34,509 bases of DNA from a virus: positions 1 through 34,509 of IMG/VR virus record IMGVR_UViG_3300032073_000102; one strand, given 5' to 3'. A program made the translations under genes and the position numbers. Below are positions 9,985-17,399 of the stretch, piece by piece. How positions within the stretch are numbered: the first letter of the stretch is position 1; the number at the start of each line of letters is the position of its first letter. The notes beneath the pieces are model-generated. The model made no database searches, was not told the DNA's origin, and worked only from the letters and a program-made list of their open reading frames with translations.

Positions 9985-11581
9985 CTTTCACCTTACTTAA
10001 TCTAGTTGTATTTATATTGTACACTGCAGCACCTGCATTACCAGTCAGTCCTGTAAATCTAGATTTCAGTACTCTAAACCGTATGGTGTTACGGTCTGTA
10101 GGATCATCAGCTACTAAGTTTCTAGCAAAACTAATTATATCAAATGATATTTGTTTGATAGAACCTGAACCTTTAATGTCATCGATAGAAGCAAACTTAC
10201 CTTCTTCGAATGATGAAGCTCCTGATTGAGATTTACGTAGGTGAGATATTAATCCAAGCCATACATTATGTTTCTTTACTATCTTAAGTAAGTCAGACAT
10301 CATTTTATCTATAGCTTCGTTACCTGATAAACCTTCTGTACCTTCTGATACAGCAATAGTAATATGATCTAGCACTAGATACTTACATCCCATCAGAGCC
10401 ATATACTCTATCTTATCAGTAAGACTTGAATCACCTACAGATCCTTGATGATCTAACAATACGAGTCTATCATCACCAAATACAGCATCGAATCCGATTC
10501 TTAGCTGGTGGTCAGTAAGAGGAGGTGGATCCATTACAGGTCTTTGCAGCTGCATTGATATAAACTTCTCTGCTGTATCACCTACTGATTCTTCGAGAGA
10601 TATAAGACCTATCTTATCGTCAGTCTTTTCTAGTAAATCAAGTACAATCTCTTTAATTACAGTTGATTTACCTGAGCCTGTACCTGAGGTGAACAAAGTA
10701 ATCTCACCTTGTCTAATACCTTTAACTTTATCGTTAATTCCATCTAAACAATTAGGATACGGTATAGATTCGGTAGCTTGCCTTGCTTTAAACTCAGCCC
10801 ATATATCATCACCTACCATTATACCTGCAGGAGACCATGTCTGTGCATCCCAGATGGCCTGTAGTATGGCTTGATGCCCGTACTTACGTAGTGATTCACA
10901 AGGATCTTTACCTCTAAGAGAGGCTATCTTAACCTTCCCAGCACCGATAATTTTAGCACATGATTCAAGTGATTTCTTACCAGCTTCATCATTGTCTAGC
11001 ATAAGTATTACGCTCTCAAATCCATTAACCCAATCACGTTGATCTAGTAATGCGCGTGTACCTGTTGCAGATGGTAATGAAACCACAGGAAATATTTTAC
11101 CTTTATATTGTTTTGAAAACGCTTCTGCTACAGCCATACAATCTAGCTCGCCTTCAGTTATAACGAGTGTTTTACTACCTATAGCTTGTGACTGCCCGAA
11201 CAGTTCTGTCTTCTTAAAATCTCCATGAGTTCTAAAGTCTTTAGGAAGTATTCTTTCTTTATAAGCTACTACAGCTCCGTTCTTAGTATAAGGGTAGAAA
11301 TGTGAAGCGGGTTTACCATTACAATCTACAGACATCTTTACATTAAAGTAGTCTACAACTTCTTTTGATATACCTCTAGAAGATATAGGATAGCTTTTGT
11401 AACTATCTATATTCTCTATAAACGTAAACCCTGAATCATTATCTTCCTCTATTATATCCTTCATATTACCTTCTTTCTTTTTAGTTGAGTATTGGCATGA
11501 GAAGCAATAAGCTCCGTCATCATATATAGTGTACGCGTCCGATGAGTTGCAGTGCGGACATGCTGTTTGTACATAAGCCAT
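9953..11581 (-). CDS. Primase-helicase (T7 gp4-like)
   Basis: At 542 residues it is close to T7 gp4 (566). The N-terminal zinc-binding primase finger has Cys8, Cys11, Cys26 and Cys29. A TOPRIM domain follows, with VITEGELD and the acidic MLDNDEAG. The RecA-like hexameric helicase has Walker A SGTGSGKST (Lys305) and LVLDHITIA as Walker B. It unwinds the fork and primes lagging-strand synthesis with the DNA polymerase encoded upstream. The start directly follows the stop of a small basic gene, and its C-terminus overlaps the dCMP deaminase gene. Confidence 0.96.
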   Translation of the reverse strand: MAYVQTACPHCNSSDAYTIYDDGAYCFSCQYSTKKKEGNMKDIIEEDNDSGFTFIENIDSYKSYPISSRGISKEVVDYFNVKMSVDCNGKPASHFYPYTKNGAVVAYKERILPKDFRTHGDFKKTELFGQSQAIGSKTLVITEGELDCMAVAEAFSKQYKGKIFPVVSLPSATGTRALLDQRDWVNGFESVILMLDNDEAGKKSLESCAKIIGAGKVKIASLRGKDPCESLRKYGHQAILQAIWDAQTWSPAGIMVGDDIWAEFKARQATESIPYPNCLDGINDKVKGIRQGEITLFTSGTGSGKSTVIKEIVLDLLEKTDDKIGLISLEESVGDTAEKFISMQLQRPVMDPPPLTDHQLRIGFDAVFGDDRLVLLDHQGSVGDSSLTDKIEYMALMGCKYLVLDHITIAVSEGTEGLSGNEAIDKMMSDLLKIVKKHNVWLGLISHLRKSQSGASSFEEGKFASIDDIKGSGSIKQISFDIISFARNLVADDPTDRNTIRFRVLKSRFTGLTGNAGAAVYNINTTRLSKVKDEFEFQTGAL

Positions 11582-11770
11582 TTAATTCCATCTTTCTTCT
11601 CTGTGTAATCTTCTTACTCGTCTTTCTTTAGACGCCTTAAGTTTATTACTAATCCTCTTTTGTTTCTTTGATTTAATATTATTATATTCTTCAAGCTCCG
11701 TTATGGGAGGTAACTCTAATCCTGAGAAACTCTTCTCCCTTGCTAACGATTTCTTTGTGTAGTTCGACAT
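11582..11770 (-). CDS. Small basic hypothetical protein (62 aa)
   Basis: Starting at MSNYTKKS (ATG at 11770), the product is very rich in Lys and Arg, especially at the C-terminus (KASKERRVRRLHREERWN), suggesting nucleic-acid binding. A longer start at 11800 is possible, but it lies deeper in the RusA gene. It overlaps the resolvase by about 80 bases in another frame and ends one base before the primase-helicase start. No family is recognised. It could be a minor replication accessory. Confidence 0.6.
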   Translation of the reverse strand: MSNYTKKSLAREKSFSGLELPPITELEEYNNIKSKKQKRISNKLKASKERRVRRLHREERWN

Positions 11771-12053
11771 AGTATACCTTGTTATCATTAAACTCTTCAA
11801 AGATACCTTGATACGTATCTAAGATAGGTTTTATTACGTTATCAATATCGGCTCCTCTATTAGATAAGCCGGCGTTTACAATGAATGAGACCGGATCAGT
11901 CTTGAATGGCCAATCCGTTCCCATTAAGTCATCGCGTATCTCATTCTGATACGCAACATATTCAGGACTTTTGAATGTCCTCTTGCCCCTCGCTCCGAAC
12001 ATCTTGTTCGCAGACAGAGGCTTCGTCTTGAATCTGTTGTCTAATGTCGTCAT
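11691..12053 (-). CDS. rusA: RusA-like Holliday junction resolvase
   Basis: 120 residues, the usual RusA length. The core ADIDNVIKPILD followed by NDNKV gives the Asp69/Asp71/Asp90 catalytic acid pattern of RusA. The N-terminus (KPLSANKMFGARGKRTFKSP) is also RusA-like. It would cut branched recombination and replication intermediates before packaging. It takes the position that T7 gp3 endonuclease I has between replication genes. The start has GGAAGG upstream and lies 92 bases inside the exonuclease gene, so the pair are coupled by overlap. Confidence 0.85.
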   Translation of the reverse strand: MTTLDNRFKTKPLSANKMFGARGKRTFKSPEYVAYQNEIRDDLMGTDWPFKTDPVSFIVNAGLSNRGADIDNVIKPILDTYQGIFEEFNDNKVYYVELHKEIVSKGEEFLRIRVTSHNGA

Positions 12054-12750
12054 ATTCCTTCCATGATTTTAGCATAGTTAATAGCCTTTTAGTTATACCT
12101 GGATCACCTGCTTTATGATCTAGCCACGCCTTTTCTACGTGTTTATAGCGATCTCCCATAGGTATTCCATTAAGTATCTTAGTAGCTTTAACTTTACCTA
12201 TACCTTTAATGCCAGGAATGTTATCACTTGTATCACCTATTAAGCACTGCATATGTAAATTAAAGTCCGCTTCATCATCATCGACAAAGCTATGTTCTTT
12301 CTTGTTAAAGTTATAATGGTTACCTGGTATTTGAAGCAGGTCTTTATCTATGCCTACTATGAAGTAAGGTTTTTCTAGTTCTCTAGCTTCATAAGCCCAT
12401 ATAGCTACTAAGTCATCTGCTTCCATACCGTGAGCTTCAACAGCATCCCATTTAGAAGTCATATGTGCATGACCATATTTTAAGGCTTCTTTTAGATCTT
12501 CATCTAGTTCTTTACGATTAGCCTTATATTCTTTATATAAGTCTTTACGAAAGTTACCTTGACCTTTGACAGCTACACGAAGATCACCCATCATACAGGT
12601 AGCTTCTATTTCTGTCATTAGCTTATCAATATTCTTTCGTATATCGTTCTTCTTCTTTGACACACACGCAGATCTAAAGTATATAGAGTCTGCGTCGACT
12701 AAGACTATAGAGTCAGTCGAAATGTCGTCGTGTTTAGTGGATGTCTGCAT
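11962..12750 (-). CDS. 5'-3' exonuclease (T7 gp6 / flap nuclease family)
   Basis: 262 residues with the metal-binding acids of the FEN family: VDADS (Asp19, Asp21), MEADD (Glu110, Asp112, Asp113), GIDKD (Asp135, Asp137) and GDTSDNIPG (Asp173, Asp176). A helix-hairpin-helix DNA-binding element (IKGIGKVKATKIL) follows. It is likely to remove RNA primers and degrade host DNA or process recombination ends. It has AAAGGA before the ATG, overlaps the DNA polymerase gene by 17 bases upstream and RusA downstream. Confidence 0.93.
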   Translation of the reverse strand: MQTSTKHDDISTDSIVLVDADSIYFRSACVSKKKNDIRKNIDKLMTEIEATCMMGDLRVAVKGQGNFRKDLYKEYKANRKELDEDLKEALKYGHAHMTSKWDAVEAHGMEADDLVAIWAYEARELEKPYFIVGIDKDLLQIPGNHYNFNKKEHSFVDDDEADFNLHMQCLIGDTSDNIPGIKGIGKVKATKILNGIPMGDRYKHVEKAWLDHKAGDPGITKRLLTMLKSWKEYDDIRQQIQDEASVCEQDVRSEGQEDIQKS

Positions 12751-14560
12751 AAGATTTTCCTTTCATATAATCACCACCGTTCATACAATTAATTCCAAAC
12801 CATTTAGGTGCTTCAGTAAATGCATCTTGTAATATTTTACCTACCTTATCTGCATCATCAGGATGCGATGTAAATGCTAGCTCGTCATGATAGAATAGTC
12901 GGGGCTTAGCTCTTAATCCTTGCCTATCAACCTCACTCATAGCATAGGAAAGTGCAGCCTTACAACTTATACCTTCCATAGATTGTAGTAAGTAATTTAA
13001 AGTTTGATGTTCAGCTGGGCAGAATATAGGTCTACCATCTACAGCAGGGAAAGATCCCTCTCCTGTAGCGTGCTTGCTATTATGCCACGCGTAACTTAGT
13101 TTACGCTTTAGTTCAGCTAGTCCTTTAATAGACTTAGCAAAGTCGTCGCGAGCTTGTTTACCTTTAGCTGCATTTAGTTTACCAGTTAAGCTTTGACCTA
13201 GCTTAGCATCACCAGCACCAAACAAGTATGCATATAAGAAAGTCTTAGCTTTATTCCTATCTGTTCTTAATACATCTGCATTTCGTTGATGCTGATCACC
13301 GTATATAACTTCCTTCGTAAACGTTGTATTGTTTACGTAATGGCATAAACCTCTTAGTTGATTGCCTGATGAGTCAGCACCTACTAAGACTTCTCCTTCG
13401 TCCGCTTTGAATACTTCTCGAAGCTCTTTGCCCCAAGCAGCAGATACCGCAGGTAGATTAACAATAACCTCATGCCTGGCTCGAAATGTCGGTGTACCAA
13501 TAGTCCACATATTGCCATGCAACCGATTATTACGAACGCACTCAAGCCAAGTACTGAGTACAGAACGACGGTTTCGTAATGTATAGTAATCATCTATCAT
13601 TTCTCCTATTTTACCCATCTTATGTAAAGATGTAGATGTTAACTTAGGACCAGTCGTTACCCACTGGAATCCTACTTTCTTCTTTTGATACTCATCTGGA
13701 ACCCAGCCTTGTGTAATTAGCCAGTCTTTAACTAGATCCATAGATCCTAGTGTAACATCTTCTACTCTAAATCTTTGGAATGTTTCTCCGGCTGGCATAA
13801 GATGTGTATCAGTAGCCATTACTTCTTTGTCGAAGTATTCACGTAGCATTCTTATAGTAGTTGTCGTATACTCTCCGTTCTTCTTAAACTTAGGAGTTTT
13901 AGGTTCTTTATCTATGAATATCTTTCTAGTGCCTAGTTGAGGTTCTATTTCGTATTCAATCTCGTTCATACGAATAGTCATACGTTTTACAGAACTTTTA
14001 GCTTTCTCTATATCAAAGTTCCAGCCATCTGTTCTGCAACGAGCGTTGAATTTAGCAGCATCTAATTCTACTGATAAACCCTTTGCTATCAATGGGTTAC
14101 GTTCATTAATTAATCTAAATTCTTCTAGTAATTTATCATAAACTTTAGCATTTAGTTCAACATCTTGGACACAGTATCTCATCATTTCTTTAGAGTACTC
14201 TTCCCAATTATCGAAGTCTATTTTAGAATTATTAATGTGTTCACCCCAGCCCTTTAAACCGTGCTTATGAGTACGTTTATATCGCAATGTCATACTCATT
14301 ATCCATGTATCATGGCATCGCTTTGAGTTTAACTTTGTACCATACAGTTTATCTATTTGGACGTTGTCGAATCCGATGATGTTGTGCCCGACAAGTAGCG
14401 TGGCGTTTTCGAGGAGTCTGACTCCGTCAATGATGTTAGCATACCTGATACTTTCATCTGCAAACTTGTATACAGTACCTGTTTCAAGGTTCTTAGCAAC
14501 AAGACAATGTATTTTTGTAGCATCGAGTCCATCCGTTTCTATGTCATAACATAACTTCAT
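12734..14560 (-). CDS. Family A DNA polymerase with 3'-5' exonuclease (T7 gp5-like)
   Basis: 608 residues, somewhat shorter than T7 gp5 (704). The exonuclease domain has Exo I YDIETDG (Asp6, Glu8), Exo II HNIIGFDN and Exo III YCVQDVELN. The polymerase domain has motif A VGADSSGNQLRGL (Asp396), motif B RNKAKTFLYAYLFGAG and motif C FYHDELAF (His558, Asp559, Glu560). It is the replicative polymerase and proofreader. T7 gp5 uses host thioredoxin as processivity factor; whether this enzyme does cannot be told here. AAAGGA precedes the ATG. Confidence 0.97.
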   Translation of the reverse strand: MKLCYDIETDGLDATKIHCLVAKNLETGTVYKFADESIRYANIIDGVRLLENATLLVGHNIIGFDNVQIDKLYGTKLNSKRCHDTWIMSMTLRYKRTHKHGLKGWGEHINNSKIDFDNWEEYSKEMMRYCVQDVELNAKVYDKLLEEFRLINERNPLIAKGLSVELDAAKFNARCRTDGWNFDIEKAKSSVKRMTIRMNEIEYEIEPQLGTRKIFIDKEPKTPKFKKNGEYTTTTIRMLREYFDKEVMATDTHLMPAGETFQRFRVEDVTLGSMDLVKDWLITQGWVPDEYQKKKVGFQWVTTGPKLTSTSLHKMGKIGEMIDDYYTLRNRRSVLSTWLECVRNNRLHGNMWTIGTPTFRARHEVIVNLPAVSAAWGKELREVFKADEGEVLVGADSSGNQLRGLCHYVNNTTFTKEVIYGDQHQRNADVLRTDRNKAKTFLYAYLFGAGDAKLGQSLTGKLNAAKGKQARDDFAKSIKGLAELKRKLSYAWHNSKHATGEGSFPAVDGRPIFCPAEHQTLNYLLQSMEGISCKAALSYAMSEVDRQGLRAKPRLFYHDELAFTSHPDDADKVGKILQDAFTEAPKWFGINCMNGGDYMKGKSYADIH

Positions 14561-14572
14561 GCTATGTCCTTT

Positions 14573-14728
14573 CTATTTATTTTCTGTTTCTATATTATTA
14601 CTACACTTAGGACATATTCTACCTTTGTCCATTAGCATACGGTTAAATTTCTTCTTACACTTTACACAAGTATATATTCTTTGTGGCTGCTGAGCAATAA
14701 AATCATACGGCGCTTCTGACATCAGCAT
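14573..14728 (-). CDS. Zinc-ribbon mini-protein (51 aa)
   Basis: Two CxxC knuckles (Cys21/Cys24 and Cys39/Cys42) 14 residues apart make a classic zinc ribbon, with basic residues between them. I chose the ATG at 14728 because GGGGAGGA lies five bases upstream. A longer frame to 15157 is the shadow of the next gene and is rejected. It overlaps the neighbouring gene's end by 26 bases and ends 12 bases before the DNA polymerase ATG. Binding of nucleic acid or a polymerase is plausible but unproven. Confidence 0.8.
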   Translation of the reverse strand: MLMSEAPYDFIAQQPQRIYTCVKCKKKFNRMLMDKGRICPKCSNNIETENK

Positions 14729-15233
14729 AGAATCCTCCCCACTTACCTCTTGAGACTTGTATAATGTTTGCAAGATCTGTGTAGGATAACTGTCCGACAG
14801 GTCTGACTTCCACGATATCTCCTTCTTGCAAGGGTCTGTCATATTCTTTAACCCATTCCATGAAGACATATAAGTCAACGATGTCATGCTGTTTAACAAA
14901 GTTAAGCATCTTCGTGTTAGATATGTTGTACCATTTCTTAATAAACTTAACATCAACATTGCACCACGCTGTAAAACTTTTAGATTTATCGTCATAACTA
15001 TCATATAAATTTCTGCGAGTATACTCGTTGGTTGGATCGTATACTTGCGCATCGACTCGCCAATCATTATGTGGCTGCCACTCTCCATTATCAATCTTGT
15101 ACCACTCGTATATTTCACAGTCGAGATCCATAAGAAATCTTTTATGATCTCTACCACGTTTATTATACATAGCTTCTTTCTCAGCTCTATGTTTTAGAAA
15201 ATCACTTGTTACTTTTATTTGTGTTGTCAACAT
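14703..15233 (-). CDS. Hypothetical protein with nuclease-like acidic motifs (176 aa)
   Basis: A soluble alpha/beta protein with AAAGGA before its ATG. It starts inside the DUF1127 gene and ends inside the zinc-ribbon gene. The order DLDCEIYEW ... WRVDAQV ... VDVKFIKKWY recalls the Asp ... (Asp/Glu)-x-Lys core of PD-(D/E)XK nucleases, and its place among the exonuclease, polymerase and resolvase would suit an endonuclease. The motif is weak, so the nuclease idea is only a suggestion. It has no Cys cluster or membrane segment. Confidence 0.72.
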   Translation of the reverse strand: MLTTQIKVTSDFLKHRAEKEAMYNKRGRDHKRFLMDLDCEIYEWYKIDNGEWQPHNDWRVDAQVYDPTNEYTRRNLYDSYDDKSKSFTAWCNVDVKFIKKWYNISNTKMLNFVKQHDIVDLYVFMEWVKEYDRPLQEGDIVEVRPVGQLSYTDLANIIQVSRGKWGGFYADVRSAV

Positions 15234-15417
15234 CTGTTGTCCTTTCCGATGAATCTCTAACTGTTCTATGTACGTCTATTACTGACCTGGCGATACTTTC
15301 TATATCACCTCTATGTAACCCAATATCTTGTAGATCTCTATCGCTTAGTCCTGATAAAGTTTTTATAGTGTTATTAAGATTACGTCTACGTCTTATCATT
15401 TCTCTTATGCTAAACAC
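15202..15417 (-). CDS. DUF1127 small protein
   Basis: Residues 21-40 read LSGLSDRDLQDIGLHRGDIE, the DUF1127 signature (leucine-rich, LxDIGLxRxDI), preceded by an Arg-rich helix (REMIRRRRNL). DUF1127 proteins are numerous in alphaproteobacteria; some are linked to RNA turnover and phosphate or stress responses. The likely start is GTG at 15417, overlapping the methyltransferase stop, with GGGAGG nine bases upstream; an ATG at 15399 is an alternative. The tail after residue 50 is polar and acidic. A phage copy could mimic or redirect a host RNA-binding regulator (inference). Confidence 0.88.
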   Translation of the reverse strand: MFSIREMIRRRRNLNNTIKTLSGLSDRDLQDIGLHRGDIESIARSVIDVHRTVRDSSERTTDVDNTNKSNK

Positions 15418-16249
15418 TGAGTAAATCCTCCCATTTCTCTGATGATCCGAGTCTATGAGTGTAGTTCTTCATTTCAGGAAATCGCGTAACTGTAGGTCCT
15501 ATACTTTGAGGTATACACTTCCATATTACATTACGTGAATGTTCAGGATATAAGGGCGCAAATATAGTAGCAAGATAGTTTGTGTCATAATATTCTCTAA
15601 GGCTATCAAACATTACTTTTGTTGCTTCATCCATATGCGGTTTATAGTCTTTCATTGAAGCAAATGTACCATAGTGTTCTACAATATGATAACCTCTAGC
15701 TTCTAGTAAAGAACCCACAGCTTCATAAGTCATTTCGTTAACATGATTATCTGCATGACCTACCTTTTCATCGTAACATGGTGTTGAAAAGTAGCATACA
15801 CCTGATGGTCCTACAACTTCAGCCATCTTATCTATTATAGCTATAGCTTTAAGTGGTTCAACATGTTCTAATACCTCTAAGCATACACCTACATTAAAGC
15901 TTTCATCTTCAAATTCTAGTTCTGTAAAGTCTACATCTTGTATTAACTTAGGTTTAAAGCTAGTATTGTCAAACATCGACGGCACGTCCATCTTATTCCA
16001 TTCAATACCTGTGTAGGATCTAGGCGCCATACGACTAGTCATAAGGGTTCTAGCTAGTGGCATATCTTTACCACAACCTACGTCTATGATGTCAGATGTT
16101 CTATATGCAGCACCTTTATTCATATCTTTACAGATCTTAGTCCAACGTAAACAGTGTGCTATATAGTCTCTATGTAGAAAACCTCTTGCATTTGCTTGCT
16201 CTACACTTAAATGAGTACCATCTATTTCTTTTCCTCGGGCATTCGCCAT
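15410..16249 (-). CDS. Class I SAM-dependent methyltransferase
   Basis: 279 residues with a Rossmann-fold methyltransferase core: motif I IIDVGCG (54-60), motif II acid YTGIEW (Glu83), then NVGVCLEVLEHVEP and a post-I strand ending CYFSTPCY. The LEVLEH segment is typical of Methyltransf_11/23 enzymes. No DNA methylase DPPY/NPPY motif is present, so a DNA base target is not indicated. Targets could be a small molecule, lipid, tRNA or protein. AAAGGA precedes the ATG. Confidence 0.85.
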   Translation of the reverse strand: MANARGKEIDGTHLSVEQANARGFLHRDYIAHCLRWTKICKDMNKGAAYRTSDIIDVGCGKDMPLARTLMTSRMAPRSYTGIEWNKMDVPSMFDNTSFKPKLIQDVDFTELEFEDESFNVGVCLEVLEHVEPLKAIAIIDKMAEVVGPSGVCYFSTPCYDEKVGHADNHVNEMTYEAVGSLLEARGYHIVEHYGTFASMKDYKPHMDEATKVMFDSLREYYDTNYLATIFAPLYPEHSRNVIWKCIPQSIGPTVTRFPEMKNYTHRLGSSEKWEDLLSV

Positions 16250-16250
16250 A

Positions 16251-16430
16251 TTATTTTCCTTTCTCTTTATATTCTACTACTATACCTGTGTTCCATTTAT
16301 CTGCTTCCATTTGAGCCATCCATTTCCTGTTAAATAATAGAGGTTCATCACCAGATAACTGATAATCTTTCTTTGGTTTACATACATATTCAAGTCCATC
16401 AAATGGTTCAAACATCACTGCATATTTCAT
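16251..16430 (-). CDS. Small hypothetical protein (59 aa)
   Basis: An ATG at 16430 with AAAGGA upstream opens a 59-residue frame starting MKYAVMFEPFDGLEYVC and ending EYKEKGK. It fills the gap exactly: it begins 12 bases after the preceding gene's stop and ends one base before the methyltransferase start. The composition is soluble and aromatic-rich (three Trp and Tyr clusters). It has no recognised family. Confidence 0.75.
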   Translation of the reverse strand: MKYAVMFEPFDGLEYVCKPKKDYQLSGDEPLLFNRKWMAQMEADKWNTGIVVEYKEKGK

Positions 16431-16442
16431 TTACTTTCCTTT

Positions 16443-16616
16443 CTATCTAGGTCCTTGTGAACGCTTCAGTGCTGCTGCTGTAGGAGCACCCTTAGATCCA
16501 GGCTTTCTCATCTTTTCACCTGATCCTTTCTTTATTCTTTTACGTTTGGCATGTATATTATCCCATAATCCTCTCTTTCCACCCTTAGCTCCTGATTTTC
16601 TAGGTCCTGCTCCCAT
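16443..16616 (-). CDS. Small basic conserved phage protein (57 aa)
   Basis: The frame begins MGAGPRKSGAKGGKRGLW at 16616 with GGAG upstream. The core KKGSGEKMRKPGSKGAP is a motif I recall from many small proteins of unknown function in phages with T7-like gene sets. It is very basic and glycine-rich, so RNA or DNA contact is likely. It starts two bases after the MazG-like gene's stop. Confidence 0.8.
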   Translation of the reverse strand: MGAGPRKSGAKGGKRGLWDNIHAKRKRIKKGSGEKMRKPGSKGAPTAAALKRSQGPR

Positions 16617-16618
16617 TG

Positions 16619-17032
16619 TTAATCTCCATTAAATAAGTGTTTTAATCTACCGAAGTTATTTACATGCAACGGTTCTTCCCAATCGTAAGGTTTAACTAAG
16701 TCTGGTAAGCCTAGCTTGTTAGGTCTACCTTCTTTAATTCCTACTTCTTTAGACTTGTTTGCATGTAGTACTTCGTTCCATGCTTCTTGCGGATCAACTC
16801 CTACAATCTGCATAGTACCAATAGCAATGACGCACAGATCTACAAGACCGTCAACAAACTCTTGCTTATCTTCTTGTAAATATGCATCCATTGTTTCTTG
16901 AAATTCTTCTAATAGCATACGCATACGAAGTTTTAGTAGTTCACTTTGTTTATTGAACGATGCTTCGTTAACCCACTTAGTTACACCAAATTTATTATGC
17001 ATGTCTGCTATATCATTAGGCCATGAACTCAT
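16619..17032 (-). CDS. MazG-like all-alpha NTP pyrophosphohydrolase
   Basis: 137 residues, helical, with the metal-binding pattern of the superfamily: EEFQE (Glu42, Glu43, Glu46) followed by DGLVD (Asp61, Asp65) and a long hydrophobic helix. The family hydrolyses (d)NTPs to NMP and pyrophosphate; T4 dCTPase gp56 belongs to the same all-alpha superfamily. With a dCMP hydroxymethylase three tiny genes upstream, a dCTPase role that removes dCTP and supplies dCMP is attractive but inferred. The phage MazG alternative (nucleotide-pool or alarmone control) is equally open. The ATG has AAAGGA and overlaps the preceding stop as TAATG. Confidence 0.82.
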   Translation of the reverse strand: MSSWPNDIADMHNKFGVTKWVNEASFNKQSELLKLRMRMLLEEFQETMDAYLQEDKQEFVDGLVDLCVIAIGTMQIVGVDPQEAWNEVLHANKSKEVGIKEGRPNKLGLPDLVKPYDWEEPLHVNNFGRLKHLFNGD

Positions 17033-17160
17033 TATGAATCCTTTCTGTAATTCTTTTTATGTTTTCTTTTTCTAAATATCTTTTTAGTTTTGTCAGCTAT
17101 AACCCTTAGCTTAAACCTAGGGTTATTCAAGGCTTTAGCTACAGGGTTTCGCCGTTTCAT
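17032..17160 (-). CDS. Very basic mini-protein (42 aa)
   Basis: It begins MKRRNPVAKALNNPRFKLRV and ends in a Lys/Arg-rich tail (KKIFRKRKHKKNYRKDS). Similar short basic proteins occur in other phages, to my recollection without a function. Both ends are translationally coupled: ATGA overlap with the gene before and TAATG with the MazG-like gene after. A nucleic-acid-binding role is likely from charge alone. Confidence 0.75.
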   Translation of the reverse strand: MKRRNPVAKALNNPRFKLRVIADKTKKIFRKRKHKKNYRKDS

Positions 17161-17375
17161 TTTACTCTTCCGCTTCTGCGGGAGGCTCTTCTATCGTCGG
17201 TGCTACGAAGGGGTTTGCCGCTTGTAACATCATCAGTACTAGTAGTACTTGAAATAGTGCCATCATATCTTTCTCCTTTTGTTATAGGTATTTTATCTAC
17301 ATATTTAGACCAGTCGTCTGACGGATCATCTGTAGGTATAGGACCAGGTCCCATATCATCTTTGTTATCACTCAT
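17157..17375 (-). CDS. Small acidic/polar hypothetical protein (72 aa)
   Basis: The ATG at 17375 has GGAG seven bases upstream. The first half is Pro/Asp-rich and probably disordered (MSDNKDDMGPGPIPTDDPSD), and the end is Ser/Arg-rich. The stop overlaps the next start as ATGA. The second half shares its DNA with a separate small frame at 17162-17266 in another register, which also has its own ribosome site, so the C-terminal part may be under dual coding. Confidence 0.6.
   Translation of the reverse strand: MSDNKDDMGPGPIPTDDPSDDWSKYVDKIPITKGERYDGTISSTTSTDDVTSGKPLRSTDDRRASRRSGRVK
17162..17266 (-). CDS. Nested small membrane protein (34 aa)
   Basis: A frame starting ATG ATG at 17266 with AAAGGAG six bases before it encodes MMALFQVLLVLMMLQAAN, one transmembrane helix, then a short Pro/Glu-rich tail ending EEPPAEAEE. 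Its stop lies two bases before the next gene's start. It is entirely inside the preceding gene's sequence in another frame. I recall similar tiny proteins (hydrophobic helix, then QAANPF and IEEPP) in other phages, which supports it being real. Function unknown. Confidence 0.65.
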   Translation of the reverse strand: MMALFQVLLVLMMLQAANPFVAPTIEEPPAEAEE

Positions 17376-17399
17376 GTTTTACTCCAAGTGCCCTCAAAG

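Noticed and set aside
13384-13593. 69-codon frame inside the DNA polymerase gene
   Set aside because: Fully inside a highly conserved polymerase region in another frame, without a ribosome site.
13866-13876. GGAGAGTATAC inside the DNA polymerase gene as a sixth promoter copy
   Set aside because: Only the 11-base downstream half matches. The upstream CTAwAA is missing and the bases are needed for the codons of GEYT.
14729-15157. N-terminal extension of the zinc-ribbon gene
   Set aside because: The extension lies antiphase within the 176-residue gene and has a composition typical of a shadow frame. A strong ribosome site marks the start at 14728.
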